64,000 nucleotides of DNA from Maritimibacter sp. DP1N21-5 (GCF_019218295.1 NZ_JAHUZF010000006.1:744001-808000), one strand, 5' to 3'. Shown: positions 26,241 through 34,524, counted from the stretch's first letter. Notes: generated by a model not told the origin, from the letters alone. A program made the numbers and translations.

Positions 26241-27509
26241 ATGACCATGAACAGACGCCAGTTCATCTGGGCCGGGACCGGGGTCGCCGCCACCTTGGCC
26301 GCGCCGCATGTCTATGCGGCAAGCCACGGAGGTGCGCCGAAGGTCGTCGTGATCGGCGGCGGGGCGGGCGGTGCGACCGTGGCCCGCTATGTCAACAAGG
26401 ACGCTGCCGGGGCGATCGACGTTACGCTGATCGAGCCGAGCCGCACTTACTACACCTGCTTTTTCTCGAACCTCTACATCGGCGGGTTCCGCACGATGGA
26501 GAGCCTTGCCCATTCCTACGGCGGGCTCGCGACGGAAGGCGTCAACGTCGTCCACGACCACGCGGTGGACGTGGACCGCACGGCGAAGACCGTGACCCTC
26601 GCCTCGGGCGCTGTGCTGCCCTATGACAAGCTCGTTCTGTCGCCGGGGATCGACTTCATCGAGGGCTCCGTGCCGGGGTGGGATGTGACCCAGCAGAACC
26701 GGATGCCCCATGCCTACAAGGGCGGGAGCCAGACCGAGCTTCTCAAGGCCCAGGTCGAAGCCATGCCCGAAGGCGGCGTCTTCGCCATGATCGCGCCGCC
26801 CAACCCCTATCGCTGTCCGCCCGGTCCCTACGAGCGGATCTCCATGGTCGCGCATCTGCTCACCCAGTCGAATCCGACCGCCAAGATCCTGCTCGTCGAC
26901 CCCAAGGACAAATACTCGAAGCAGGGCCTGTTCGAGGAAGGCTGGCAGAAACATTATTCCGGCATGATCGACCGGATCGGCCCCGACTTCGGCGGCGCGA
27001 ACGTGAGCGTCGATCCGATGGCCATGACCGTGAATATCGACGGATCGGAAGAACAGGTCGACGTCTGCAACGTGATACCGGCCCAGAAGGCCGGCGTGAT
27101 TTGTGAACGCGCCGGGCTGGTTCAGGACAACTGGGCCCCGGTGGACGGGCGTACCATGGTCAGCCGGATGGACCCCGACGTGCATATCCTTGGCGATGCC
27201 TCGGCGCAGGGCGACATGCCGAAATCGGGCTTCTCCGCCAACAGTCAGGCCAAGGTCGCGGCCATGGCGCTGCGTGCCGCCCTGACCGACAGCCGCATGT
27301 TCCCGGCCAAGTTCTCCAACACCTGCTGGTCGCTCATCGCGCCCGACGACGGGGTCAAGGTCGGGGCAGCCTACGAGGCCACGGAAGAAAAGATCGCGAG
27401 CACCGACAGCTTCGTGAGCCAGACGGGCGAGGATGCCGCGCTCAGAAAAGCGACCTACGAGGAAAGTCTGGGCTGGTATGAGGGGATCACCTCAGATATA
27501 TTCGGCTAA
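26241..27509 (+). CDS. soxF: SoxF, FAD-dependent sulfide dehydrogenase subunit
   Basis: The 422-residue FccB-like flavoprotein carries a Tat signal (MNRRQFIWAGTGVAATLAA), the FAD-binding GxGxxG fingerprint VVVIGGGAGGATVARY, redox cysteines in TYYTCFFSNLYIGG and NPYRCPPGPYE, and C-terminal NTCWSLIAPDDGVKVGA. It oxidises sulfide in the periplasm with SoxE as electron acceptor. AGGGAGGAAGAC precedes the ATG at 26241; an ATG two codons later is possible. The last codons and stop overlap an exact ATTC-N8-GAAT repeat, so the next gene may be read independently. Confidence 0.93.
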   Translation: MTMNRRQFIWAGTGVAATLAAPHVYAASHGGAPKVVVIGGGAGGATVARYVNKDAAGAIDVTLIEPSRTYYTCFFSNLYIGGFRTMESLAHSYGGLATEGVNVVHDHAVDVDRTAKTVTLASGAVLPYDKLVLSPGIDFIEGSVPGWDVTQQNRMPHAYKGGSQTELLKAQVEAMPEGGVFAMIAPPNPYRCPPGPYERISMVAHLLTQSNPTAKILLVDPKDKYSKQGLFEEGWQKHYSGMIDRIGPDFGGANVSVDPMAMTVNIDGSEEQVDVCNVIPAQKAGVICERAGLVQDNWAPVDGRTMVSRMDPDVHILGDASAQGDMPKSGFSANSQAKVAAMALRAALTDSRMFPAKFSNTCWSLIAPDDGVKVGAAYEATEEKIASTDSFVSQTGEDAALRKATYEESLGWYEGITSDIFG

Positions 27510-27515
27510 GTGAAT
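27500..27515. promoter_or_regulatory. ATTC-N8-GAAT inverted repeat at the soxF stop (candidate SoxR operator)
   Basis: This is an exact match with extended symmetry: ATATTC (27498-27503), eight bases, GAATAT (27512-27517). It spans the soxF stop codon and lies 70 bases before the DUF302 ATG. It is the most symmetric of the set. Confidence 0.6.
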
Positions 27516-27584
27516 ATGAATCTGCCGGACCGGTTCGCCCCGGTCCGGCTACAATCCGATCACGTCCGCCATGAGGAGCGTCGA

Positions 27585-28043
27585 ATGAAACACCTTTGCG
27601 CCATAGCGGCCACCGTCGCAGCCTTGTCGCTCGGGGCAGGGGCTGCCCTTGCCGAAAGTCACGGCGATGACATGATCGTGTCCCACGCCTATGACGGCAG
27701 CTTCGACGACGCGGCTTTCGCGCTTGAAAACGCCATCGTGGGGCAGGGGCTCGTCATCGACTACGTGACCCACACCGGCGAGATGCTGAACCGCACCGGG
27801 CTCGACGTGGGGTCCGAGGTCGCGCTTTTCGAAGCAGCCGATGTCTATCTCTTCTGCTCGGCGGTGGTGAGCCGCGAGGTGATGGAGGCCGACTGGCGCA
27901 ACATCGCCTTCTGCCCATACGGCATCTTCGTGGCCGAACGCGACGGCGAGGTGACGTTGGGATACCAGAACTACCCCGAGGGACCGATGGACGCCGTCGA
28001 GGCGCTGCTCGAGACCATCGTTCAGGAGGTCCTCGCGAACTAG
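27585..28043 (+). CDS. DUF302 domain protein, periplasmic
   Basis: The 152-residue product has a signal peptide (to AALA-ESHGD) and a DUF302 core (DMIVSHAYDGSFDDAAFALENAIVGQGLVIDYVTHTG, CPYGIFVAERDG, VEALLETIVQEVL). DUF302 proteins often lie in sulfur-oxidation loci, but their function is not known. The ATG at 27585 follows GAGGAGCG; the open frame starts earlier inside the operator. It contains two cysteines (YLFCSAVV and AFCPYG). It probably belongs to the sulfur regulon by position. Confidence 0.8.
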   Translation: MKHLCAIAATVAALSLGAGAALAESHGDDMIVSHAYDGSFDDAAFALENAIVGQGLVIDYVTHTGEMLNRTGLDVGSEVALFEAADVYLFCSAVVSREVMEADWRNIAFCPYGIFVAERDGEVTLGYQNYPEGPMDAVEALLETIVQEVLAN

Positions 28044-28147
28044 GGTCCCAAGAAGGCGGGATCGGGCGCTGCGCCCTCGGAACGCTGTCGTTGCCCAAGA
28101 GACGCCGTCGGACCTTCGTTCCGCGGCGACCGGGTTTCCCGGTAAAA

Positions 28148-28163
28148 AATCATTAATTCGAAT
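28148..28163. promoter_or_regulatory. ATTC-N8-GAAT-like repeat upstream of the YeeE/YedE pair
   Basis: AATC (28148-28151), eight bases and GAAT (28160-28163) match the pattern at 7 of 8 positions. It sits about 90 bases before the permease ATG at 28254, just after a short ACCGGG/CCCGGT hairpin at 28129-28143. Confidence 0.45.
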
Positions 28164-28253
28164 GTGTCCTTGAAGAACCGCAAGCGGCCCAATAGGTGGG
28201 CCTTTGCGAAACCATGTCCCGGCGCGAAGACCGGGTTCGAAAGTGAGGTCGAA

Positions 28254-28694
28254 ATGGAAGTCATCGCAACGGAATTCACGCCCTGGGCGTCACTGGGGGG
28301 TGGGCTGCTCATCGGCCTTGGCACCGTCCTTCTGATGTGGACGCGCGGGAACGTGCTGGGCGCGACCGGCATTCTCGCAGGGTTCATGACGCCGTCGTCC
28401 TCCTGGGACTGGACCTGGCGCGCCCTGATCATCGCGGGGATGCTCACGGCGCCGCTCGCGATCCTCGCGGTGACCGGCGGCTTTCCCGAAATCCAGGTGC
28501 CCGTCAGCCGTCTGGCCATGATCCTCGGAGGTCTCATCGTCGGCTTCGGCGTCACCTATGGGGCGGGCTGCACCTCGGGTCACGGCGTCTGCGGCATCGC
28601 GCGGCTCTCGCCGCGCTCCATCGCCGCGACCGTGACCTTCATGCTCACGGCTGGACTGACGGTCTATGTCGCGCGTCACGTGATTGGAGGCTGA
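28254..28694 (+). CDS. Half-size YeeE/YedE family permease, subunit 1 (PmpA/PmpB type)
   Basis: The 146-residue protein has four membrane segments and the DUF395 signature VGFGVTYGAGCTSGHGVCGIARLS, containing a pore cysteine and the GC-SG-HG motif. Such half-size proteins work in pairs and occur in BigR-controlled sulfide-detoxification operons. The ATG at 28254 with GTGAGG in front is chosen over an upstream in-frame start that would add a charged soluble tail. The partner subunit starts three bases after its stop. Confidence 0.88.
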   Translation: MEVIATEFTPWASLGGGLLIGLGTVLLMWTRGNVLGATGILAGFMTPSSSWDWTWRALIIAGMLTAPLAILAVTGGFPEIQVPVSRLAMILGGLIVGFGVTYGAGCTSGHGVCGIARLSPRSIAATVTFMLTAGLTVYVARHVIGG

Positions 28695-28697
28695 GCC

Positions 28698-29144
28698 ATG
28701 GAAAAGCTGCTTGTCTATATCTCCGGGCTGCTCTTCGGTCTTGGCGTGTCCATCGGGGGCATGGCCAACTCCGCGAAAGTGCAGAACTTCTTCGACGTGG
28801 CGGGGGTCTGGGACCCGTCTTTGGCGCTTGTCATGGGGGGTGCGCTTCTGGTGACCTATCCGGGCTACCGTCTGGTCTTCCGGCGCGCGAAACCGCTCTA
28901 CGAGATGAAGTTCAGCGTGCCCACGAACCGTATCATCGACAGCAAGCTCATCGGCGGCTCGGCGGTTTTCGGTATCGGCTGGGGCATCGCCGGGTTTTGC
29001 CCGGGCGCCTCGATCCCGGTGCTCTCGACGCTGAACCCCGACGTGCTGATCTTCACCGGCGCGATGATCGCGGGGATATTCCTTGCCAAGGGCACGATGA
29101 ACCTGACGGCCGCGCGCCGGGCACGTTCGGTCACGGCGCCATAG
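28698..29144 (+). CDS. Half-size YeeE/YedE family permease, subunit 2 (PmpA/PmpB type)
   Basis: The 148-residue protein has a hydrophobic N-terminus (KLLVYISGLLFGLGVSIGGMANSAKVQNFFDV, the classical second-half motif) and the pore motif GIGWGIAGFCPGASIPVLSTL with one cysteine. It pairs with the preceding gene to form a sulfur-compound transporter in the inner membrane. A strong terminator follows 38 bases after the stop, closing this two-gene unit. Confidence 0.88.
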   Translation: MEKLLVYISGLLFGLGVSIGGMANSAKVQNFFDVAGVWDPSLALVMGGALLVTYPGYRLVFRRAKPLYEMKFSVPTNRIIDSKLIGGSAVFGIGWGIAGFCPGASIPVLSTLNPDVLIFTGAMIAGIFLAKGTMNLTAARRARSVTAP

Positions 29145-29182
29145 GGAGCGCCATCAACCGGCCACTCATGGTCTTTCATCAT

Positions 29183-29212
29183 GGGTCGCGCCTGCGGGCG
29201 CGGCCCTTTTTT
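29183..29212 (+). terminator. Rho-independent terminator after the YeeE/YedE pair
   Basis: A 10-bp stem GGGTCGCGCC (29183-29192) and GGCGCGGCCC (29197-29206), with one G-T pair and a four-base loop, is followed by six T residues. Confidence 0.85.
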
Positions 29213-29241
29213 GTTGGCTGACCGCCCTGTCAAGAAATTAA

Positions 29242-29257
29242 ATTCAAAAAAATGAAT
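29242..29257. promoter_or_regulatory. ATTC-N8-GAAT inverted repeat upstream of persulfide dioxygenase gene
   Basis: This is an exact match, ATTC at 29242-29245 and GAAT at 29254-29257, in an A-rich stretch 30 bases after the preceding terminator and 125 bases before the ATG at 29383. Confidence 0.65.
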
Positions 29258-29382
29258 ACGAAGGGGTTTACGGAATCCTCTCCACCGCCTATCTCGGTCG
29301 GGACGCAACACGAGGCGTGCATATGTTGCCGCTTCGGTTCAAACTGACAAGGCCGGGTCTGCCCGGCGAACTGGAGGGAGTT

Positions 29383-30282
29383 ATGAAGGACATGACCCAG
29401 AACTATCCCGTCGACACCAACATCAGGCCGGACGTGAAGGCGTTCTTCGACCCGGCGACGAACACGATTTCTTACGTGGTCAAGGACCCGACCTCGAACA
29501 AATGCGCCATTGTCGACAGCGTCATGGACATCGACTACGCCGCCGGTCGCATCACCTATGACAATGCCGACGAGATCATCGCCTATGTGCAGGACAACGG
29601 GCTCGAGGTCGAATGGCTCATCGAAACTCATGTCCATGCCGACCACCTTTCCGCCGCGCCCTATATCCAGGAAAAGGTGGGCGGCAAAATCGGCATCGGC
29701 GAGAATATCACCGTGGTGCAGGACACCTTCGGCAAGGTCTTCAACGAAGGCACCGAGTTCCAGCGTGACGGTTCGCAGTTCGACCGCCTGTTCAAGGACG
29801 GCGACACCTACCAGATCGGCAACATGACCGCCTTCGCGATGCACACGCCGGGCCACACGCCCGCCTGCATGACCCATGTTGTGGGTGACGCGAGTTTCGT
29901 GGGCGACACGCTTTTCATGCCCGACGGCGGCTCGGCCCGGGCCGACTTTCCCGGTGGGGACGCGGGCGTGCTCTACGATTCGATCCAGAGGGTGCTGGCG
30001 CTGCCGGACGAGACGCGGCTTTTCATGTGCCACGACTACGGTCCCAATGGTCGCGACATCCAGTGGGAAACCACCGTGGGCGACGAGAAGGCGCACAACA
30101 TCCACGTGGGCGGCGGCAAGACGAAAGAGGATTTCGTCAAGTTCCGCACCGAACGCGATGCGCAGCTCGACATGCCCAAGCTCATCATCCCTTCGCTGCA
30201 GGTGAACATGCGCGCAGGCGCCATGCCGCCCGCCGACGAACAGGGCGATGTGTTCTTTAAAGTGCCCGTCAACAAGCTGTAA
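29383..30282 (+). CDS. Persulfide dioxygenase-like metallo-beta-lactamase-fold protein
   Basis: The 299-residue product shows the metal-binding motif IETHVHADHLSAA, then HTPGHTPACMTHVVGD, VGDTLF and a final LFMCHDYGPNGRD histidine. This is the ETHE1/Blh type, which uses iron and oxygen to turn glutathione persulfide into sulfite; the motif order and CHDY fit ETHE1-like better than glyoxalase II. It acts in the cytoplasm. GGAGGGAG precedes the ATG at 29383; the longer frame upstream would start inside the leader. It probably clears sulfane sulfur entering the cell. Confidence 0.88.
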   Translation: MKDMTQNYPVDTNIRPDVKAFFDPATNTISYVVKDPTSNKCAIVDSVMDIDYAAGRITYDNADEIIAYVQDNGLEVEWLIETHVHADHLSAAPYIQEKVGGKIGIGENITVVQDTFGKVFNEGTEFQRDGSQFDRLFKDGDTYQIGNMTAFAMHTPGHTPACMTHVVGDASFVGDTLFMPDGGSARADFPGGDAGVLYDSIQRVLALPDETRLFMCHDYGPNGRDIQWETTVGDEKAHNIHVGGGKTKEDFVKFRTERDAQLDMPKLIIPSLQVNMRAGAMPPADEQGDVFFKVPVNKL

Positions 30283-30311
30283 GAAGCTTGAGGGCAAAGG
30301 AGTAACGCGCG

Positions 30312-30644
30312 ATGCATATGAACCATCTGGACGACAAGGTGACGGTCTCGCCGCAGATCACCGTCGAGGACGTGGCGACGATTGCCGCCGAGGGGTTCAC
30401 CGCCCTCATGTGCAATCGCCCCGATGGCGAGGACCCGACCCAGACACCCTGGGCCGAGATCGAAGCCGCGGGCAAGGAGGCGGGTCTCGCCACCTATTAT
30501 CTTCCCGTGCAGTCCCGGCCCGAGGCGGAAGGGGCCGCGGAAGCCTTTGCACAGGCGGTCGACGAGAATGACCGGCTCTTCGCCTACTGTCGGTCCGGCA
30601 CGCGCTGCCAGCTCATCTATCAGGCTGCGAAAGCGCGCGCCTGA
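30312..30644 (+). CDS. DUF442 / TIGR01244-type sulfurtransferase-phosphatase protein
   Basis: The 110-residue protein-tyrosine-phosphatase-like fold carries the signature loop FAYCRSGTRCQLIYQ (C-x5-R). In sulfur operons this domain is often fused to, or placed next to, the Blh-type dioxygenase and is thought to act as a sulfurtransferase. It follows the dioxygenase by 29 bases with AAGGAG in between, so the two are co-transcribed. An alternative start is the ATG two codons later. Confidence 0.82.
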   Translation: MHMNHLDDKVTVSPQITVEDVATIAAEGFTALMCNRPDGEDPTQTPWAEIEAAGKEAGLATYYLPVQSRPEAEGAAEAFAQAVDENDRLFAYCRSGTRCQLIYQAAKARA

Positions 30645-30700
30645 CCCATGAGTCCCGGCGCCGCTGACGTGCCGGGGCGGTTAATTCAAGGACAGCCGAC

Positions 30701-32470
30701 ATGGCCGTGACCCAGAAACGCCGGGCGAAGTCGCTCCGGCAGTATTTCCCTATTCTCGAATGGAGTGCGGAGTACCGGCGCGACACGCTGGTCTCCGACC
30801 TCGTGGCCGCCGTGATCGTGACGATCATGCTCATCCCGCAATCGTTGGCCTATGCGCTACTTGCGGGGCTGCCAGCCGAGATGGGGCTCTATGCCTCGAT
30901 CCTGCCGCTCGTGGCCTATGCGATCTTCGGCACCTCGCGGGCGCTGGCCGTGGGCCCGGTCGCGGTCGTGTCGCTGATGACGGCCGCGGCGGTCGGGAAC
31001 ATGGCGCTTCAGGGCACAGCCGAATACGCGCTGGCGGCGATCACGCTCGCCTTCCTGTCGGGTCTCATCCTTCTGGTCATGGGCGTGTTCCGGCTTGGGT
31101 TTCTCGCAAATTTCCTGTCGCATCCGGTCATCGCCGGTTTCATCACCGCTTCCGGTCTGCTCATCGCGACCTCGCAGCTCAAGCACGTGATGGGGGTGCC
31201 CGCACATGGCGAAGCGCTCTTTGACCGGCTCTTGTCGCTCCTGTCGCACATTGGCGAAACCAACCTCATCACGCTCGCCGTTGGGGTTGCCTCGGTCGCC
31301 TTCCTGTTCTGGGTGCGCAAGGGGTTGAAGCCGCTCCTGATCTCTCTGGGCCTCAAGCCTCGCCTCGCGGATATCCTCGCCAAGGCCGGCCCGGTCGCGG
31401 CCGTCGCCGTGACGACGCTCCTGTCCTGGGGCTTCGACTTCGCGGGCAAGGGCGTGTCCATCGTGGGCGAGGTGCCGCAGGGTCTTCCGCCCCTGACCAT
31501 GCCCTCCTTCAGCCCCGAAGTCTGGGGCCAGCTCTTCGGCTCGGCGCTCCTCATCTCGATCATCGGCTTCGTCGAGTCGATCTCGGTCGCGCAGACGCTC
31601 GCCGCCAAGCGCAAGCAGCGGATCACGCCGGATCAGGAACTGGTAGGCCTCGGGGCGTCGAACATCGCCGCGGCCATGTCGGGCGGCTATCCGGTGACAG
31701 GCGGTTTCGCGCGTTCCGTCGTGAACTTCGACGCGGGCGCCGAAACCCCCGCTGCTGGCGCCTATACCGCCGTCGGCATCGCCCTTGCCGCGCTCTTGCT
31801 GACGCCTCTCCTCTACTTCCTGCCGCAGGCCACCCTCGCCGCCACCATCATCGTCGCTGTCCTGAGCCTCGTCGATTTCGCGATCCTCAAGCGCACCTGG
31901 GCCTATTCCAAGGCTGATTTCGCTGCCGTGGCCGCGACGATCCTGCTCACGCTGACCTACGGTGTGGAGCTTGGGGTTTCCGCCGGTGTGGTCCTGTCGA
32001 TCGTTCTGTTTCTCTACAAGACGTCGCGTCCCCATATCGCCGAGATCGGCCTGGTCCCGGGCACCGAGCACTTCCGCAACATCGACCGTCACAAGGTCCT
32101 CACCCACCCCGAGCTTCTGTCGCTCCGGCTGGACGAGAACCTCTATTTTGCGAACGCGCGTTACATTGAGGACTACATCCTCGACCGGCTCGGGCAGGAC
32201 CAGCCGATCCGCCATGTGGTCCTGAACTGCGCCGCCGTGAACGTGATCGACCTGTCGGCGCTCGAGAGCCTGGAAGAGCTCAACCGGCGGCTGGGCGACA
32301 TGGGGATCAGCCTCAACCTGTCCGAGGTGAAGGGTCCGGTGATGGACCGTTTGCAGAAGACACATTTCCTCGACGAGCTGTCCGGTCAGGTCTTCCTGAC
32401 TCAGTTCGGGGCCATGAAGGCGCTGGGTCCGGTCGACGGTCTGAAGCCCGTTCTGAAGGCTGCGGAGTAG
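30701..32470 (+). CDS. SulP family anion transporter with STAS domain
   Basis: The 589-residue protein has about 10-14 membrane segments starting with the SLC26/SulP motif IPQSLAYALLAGLPAEMGLYASILP. It ends in a cytoplasmic STAS domain (about residues 450-560: VLTHPELLSLRLDENLYFANARYIEDYIL, CAAVNVIDLSALESLEELN). The family moves sulfate, bicarbonate or similar anions. At the end of a thiosulfate-oxidation locus it may handle sulfate, but bicarbonate cannot be excluded. It begins 56 bases after the sulfurtransferase gene. Confidence 0.9.
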   Translation: MAVTQKRRAKSLRQYFPILEWSAEYRRDTLVSDLVAAVIVTIMLIPQSLAYALLAGLPAEMGLYASILPLVAYAIFGTSRALAVGPVAVVSLMTAAAVGNMALQGTAEYALAAITLAFLSGLILLVMGVFRLGFLANFLSHPVIAGFITASGLLIATSQLKHVMGVPAHGEALFDRLLSLLSHIGETNLITLAVGVASVAFLFWVRKGLKPLLISLGLKPRLADILAKAGPVAAVAVTTLLSWGFDFAGKGVSIVGEVPQGLPPLTMPSFSPEVWGQLFGSALLISIIGFVESISVAQTLAAKRKQRITPDQELVGLGASNIAAAMSGGYPVTGGFARSVVNFDAGAETPAAGAYTAVGIALAALLLTPLLYFLPQATLAATIIVAVLSLVDFAILKRTWAYSKADFAAVAATILLTLTYGVELGVSAGVVLSIVLFLYKTSRPHIAEIGLVPGTEHFRNIDRHKVLTHPELLSLRLDENLYFANARYIEDYILDRLGQDQPIRHVVLNCAAVNVIDLSALESLEELNRRLGDMGISLNLSEVKGPVMDRLQKTHFLDELSGQVFLTQFGAMKALGPVDGLKPVLKAAE

Positions 32471-32536
32471 GGCGCGTTAACGATTTCCGCTAAGGGTGTG
32501 GTCGTAAGTCACTGAAGTAAAAAGCCTTTCAGGTGT

Positions 32537-32564
32537 CCGGGGTTCTAGAATTCTAGAATCCCGG
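32537..32564. promoter_or_regulatory. 28-base near-perfect palindrome between SulP and SDR genes
   Basis: The centre TTCTAGAA-TTCTAGAA (32543-32558) is perfectly symmetric. CCGGGG on the left (32537-32542) pairs with TCCCGG on the right (32559-32564) with one G-T position, so 13 of 14 pairs are exact. It is AT-rich in the centre within GC-rich surroundings. It has no T run, so an operator is more likely than a terminator. The controlling protein is unknown. Confidence 0.45.
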
Positions 32565-32695
32565 AGGTCCCGCCCAAGACGCCCCATTCGGAATGCCGCT
32601 ACGTCGCGCGGCCAATTGATGATAGGTCATAACCGATCCCATTGCGGCCCTACGCGACCGCTGCTAGGCCTTTGGAAACCAATCGGGAGGACATC

Positions 32696-33463
32696 ATGGA
32701 AATCGGCAAGAATACCCCAGTCGTGGTGACGGGCGGCGCATCGGGGCTTGGCGCGGCGGTGGCGCGGGCGATGGCGGCCAAGGGCGCGCCGGTCGGCATC
32801 TTCGACCTCAACGGCGAAGCGGGCGAGGCGCTGGCCAAGGAACTCGGCGGCGCCTTCGCAAAGGTCGACGTGTCGGACGCGGACAGCGTCGCGGCGGGTT
32901 TCGAGACGGTGCGAGCGAAGAACGGGCAAGAGCGCATCATGGTCAACTGCGCCGGCATCGGCACCATCGGCAAGGCCGTGTCCAAGGGCGTCGTCCATGA
33001 TCCGAAGAGCTTCGCGAAGACGCTCATGGTCAACACGGCCGGCACCTTCTACTGCGCCTCGCAGGCCGCCGCCGGTATGGTCGCCGCAGATCCGCTGACC
33101 GATGACGGTGAGCGGGGCGTGATCATCAATACCGCTTCCGTCGCGGCATTCGACGGCCAGATCGGGCAGGTGGCCTATTCCGCTTCCAAGGGTGCGGTCG
33201 TCGGCCTGACCCTGCCGCTCGCGCGCGAACTCGCCCGCGACGGGGTGCGTGTCTGCACCATTGCGCCGGGGCTTTTCTATACCCCGATGATGGAGGGCCT
33301 CCCGCAGGAGGCGCAGGACAGCCTCGGCAAGCAGGTCCCGTTCCCGTCGCGCCTCGGTCAGCCGGCGGAATATGCACATCTCGCGCAGCACATCGTCGAA
33401 AACTCCATGCTGAATGGCGAGGTCATCCGCCTCGACGGCGCGATCCGCATGGCGCCGCGCTGA
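32696..33463 (+). CDS. Short-chain dehydrogenase/reductase, HSD10-like 3-hydroxyacyl-CoA dehydrogenase
   Basis: The 255-residue Rossmann protein has cofactor motif VVVTGGASGLGAAVARAM, NCAGIG, catalytic serine strand INTASVAAFDGQIGQ and YSASK (Tyr-Lys pair near 158-162). The insertion DDGERGVIINTAS and the ending EVIRLDGAIRMAPR are typical of the type II 3-hydroxyacyl-CoA dehydrogenase group. It probably oxidises short 3-hydroxyacyl-CoAs with NAD. CGGGAGGAC precedes the ATG at 32696. It stands alone. Confidence 0.88.
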   Translation: MEIGKNTPVVVTGGASGLGAAVARAMAAKGAPVGIFDLNGEAGEALAKELGGAFAKVDVSDADSVAAGFETVRAKNGQERIMVNCAGIGTIGKAVSKGVVHDPKSFAKTLMVNTAGTFYCASQAAAGMVAADPLTDDGERGVIINTASVAAFDGQIGQVAYSASKGAVVGLTLPLARELARDGVRVCTIAPGLFYTPMMEGLPQEAQDSLGKQVPFPSRLGQPAEYAHLAQHIVENSMLNGEVIRLDGAIRMAPR

Positions 33464-33505
33464 GGCGCGCTTGCCGCGCGAGGTGATGTTCGCCTAGCCT
33501 TGTGC

Positions 33506-33949
33506 ATGGATGCGGACATCACCTTTCACCTGCTCGATGCGGGTAATGCGCAGCTCATGGCGGGGGCCGAGGTCTTCGATGGCCCCCTGCGCCCCGCCTC
33601 TCTCGCGGCTTTCATCGAGGACCCCCTCCATCACCTGTTCTTCGCCAGACAGGAAACGCGTGTGATCGGCTTCACCTCCGGCGTCGTGCTCTATCATCCC
33701 GACAAACCTCCGATGATGTTAATCAGCGAGGTGGGTGTCGAGGAGCCCCAGCGCCGTCAGGGCGTCGCGAAGGCGCTCGTTGCACGGCTGATCGACCACG
33801 CGCGCGCCCTTGGGTGCGAGGGGATCTGGCTCGCGACGGAAGGCGACAATCGCGCCGCACAGGCGCTCTATGCGAGCCTCGGGGCCCGTCGCACGGACGA
33901 CATCTTGGTCTATGACTGGGACGGGGCGATGGACGACCCGACCGCCTAG
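33506..33949 (+). CDS. GNAT family N-acetyltransferase
   Basis: The 147-residue protein has the acetyl-CoA loop VGVEEPQRRQGVAKALVARLIDHA and the closing AQALYASLGARRTDDILVYDWD, matching aminoglycoside-3-acetyltransferase-like GNAT proteins. The substrate is unknown. The start at 33506 is preferred over a TTG two codons earlier. Its stop overlaps the stop of the convergent protease gene (33946-33949). Confidence 0.85.
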   Translation: MDADITFHLLDAGNAQLMAGAEVFDGPLRPASLAAFIEDPLHHLFFARQETRVIGFTSGVVLYHPDKPPMMLISEVGVEEPQRRQGVAKALVARLIDHARALGCEGIWLATEGDNRAAQALYASLGARRTDDILVYDWDGAMDDPTA

Positions 33950-34524
33950 CGGGTCAGGACCATCCCGTCGCTCGTGATCTCCAGCCGCTCGAAGCGCCGA
34001 AGATAGGACATGCCGAGGAGCGAGGCATCCATTTCGCCCTCGTTGACATAAACCTTCACGTTCTCCTCTACGATATCGCCCAGCACGACCTGCTCGACCC
34101 GTGCGGGCGCGGTGCGCACCATGCCGTTCGCGGTCATCGCGCTTCCGATGTAATCGAGGTCCTCGGGGTGGAGCCCCACCGACCTAGCATCGTCCTCCGA
34201 GAGAACGATCTCGCTCGCGCCTGTGTCCACGACGAAGATCACCGGTGTGCCGTTCAACTCCAGCGTAAGATAAAAATGCCCGTCGGCGCCGCGCGGCACC
34301 TCCACGACGCCGCTCCCCACGACAGACTGCCGGGGCATCACGTCGCGGCCCATGTCCTCCCACAGCCCATAGGCGCCGATCGCACCCACGAAGATCAGGG
34401 CCCAGATTGCGAGCTGTTGCAGCGATTTGCCCATATTGGCCTTGTTCATCACGAAGAAGGACGCGATCACGGCGCCCCCGAGGAGCACGAGATAGGTGAG
34501 GCGGGCGTAATCGAAGCTGTCCAT
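33946..34524 (-). CDS. TIGR02281-type clan AA aspartic protease, membrane anchored
   Basis: The 192-residue product has two N-terminal membrane segments (about 8-26 and 37-53) and a single retropepsin-like lobe with active site IFVVDTGASEIVLSEDDA at about residue 98. A flap-like region and the closing SLLGMSYLRRFERLEI motif follow. One-lobe proteins of this kind must dimerise to be active. Function in bacteria is unknown. It is read toward the acetyltransferase gene, and the two stop codons overlap. Confidence 0.87.
   Translation of the reverse strand: MDSFDYARLTYLVLLGGAVIASFFVMNKANMGKSLQQLAIWALIFVGAIGAYGLWEDMGRDVMPRQSVVGSGVVEVPRGADGHFYLTLELNGTPVIFVVDTGASEIVLSEDDARSVGLHPEDLDYIGSAMTANGMVRTAPARVEQVVLGDIVEENVKVYVNEGEMDASLLGMSYLRRFERLEITSDGMVLTR

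Noticed and set aside
28337..29221. Plus-strand 294-codon frame over the YeeE/YedE pair
   Set aside because: Arg/His-rich out-of-frame translation; two well-supported genes with conserved pore cysteines lie in another frame.
32543..32558. True sigma-32/HSF heat-shock element
   Set aside because: TTCTAGAA resembles the eukaryotic heat-shock element, which has no meaning in bacteria; only the symmetry is reported.
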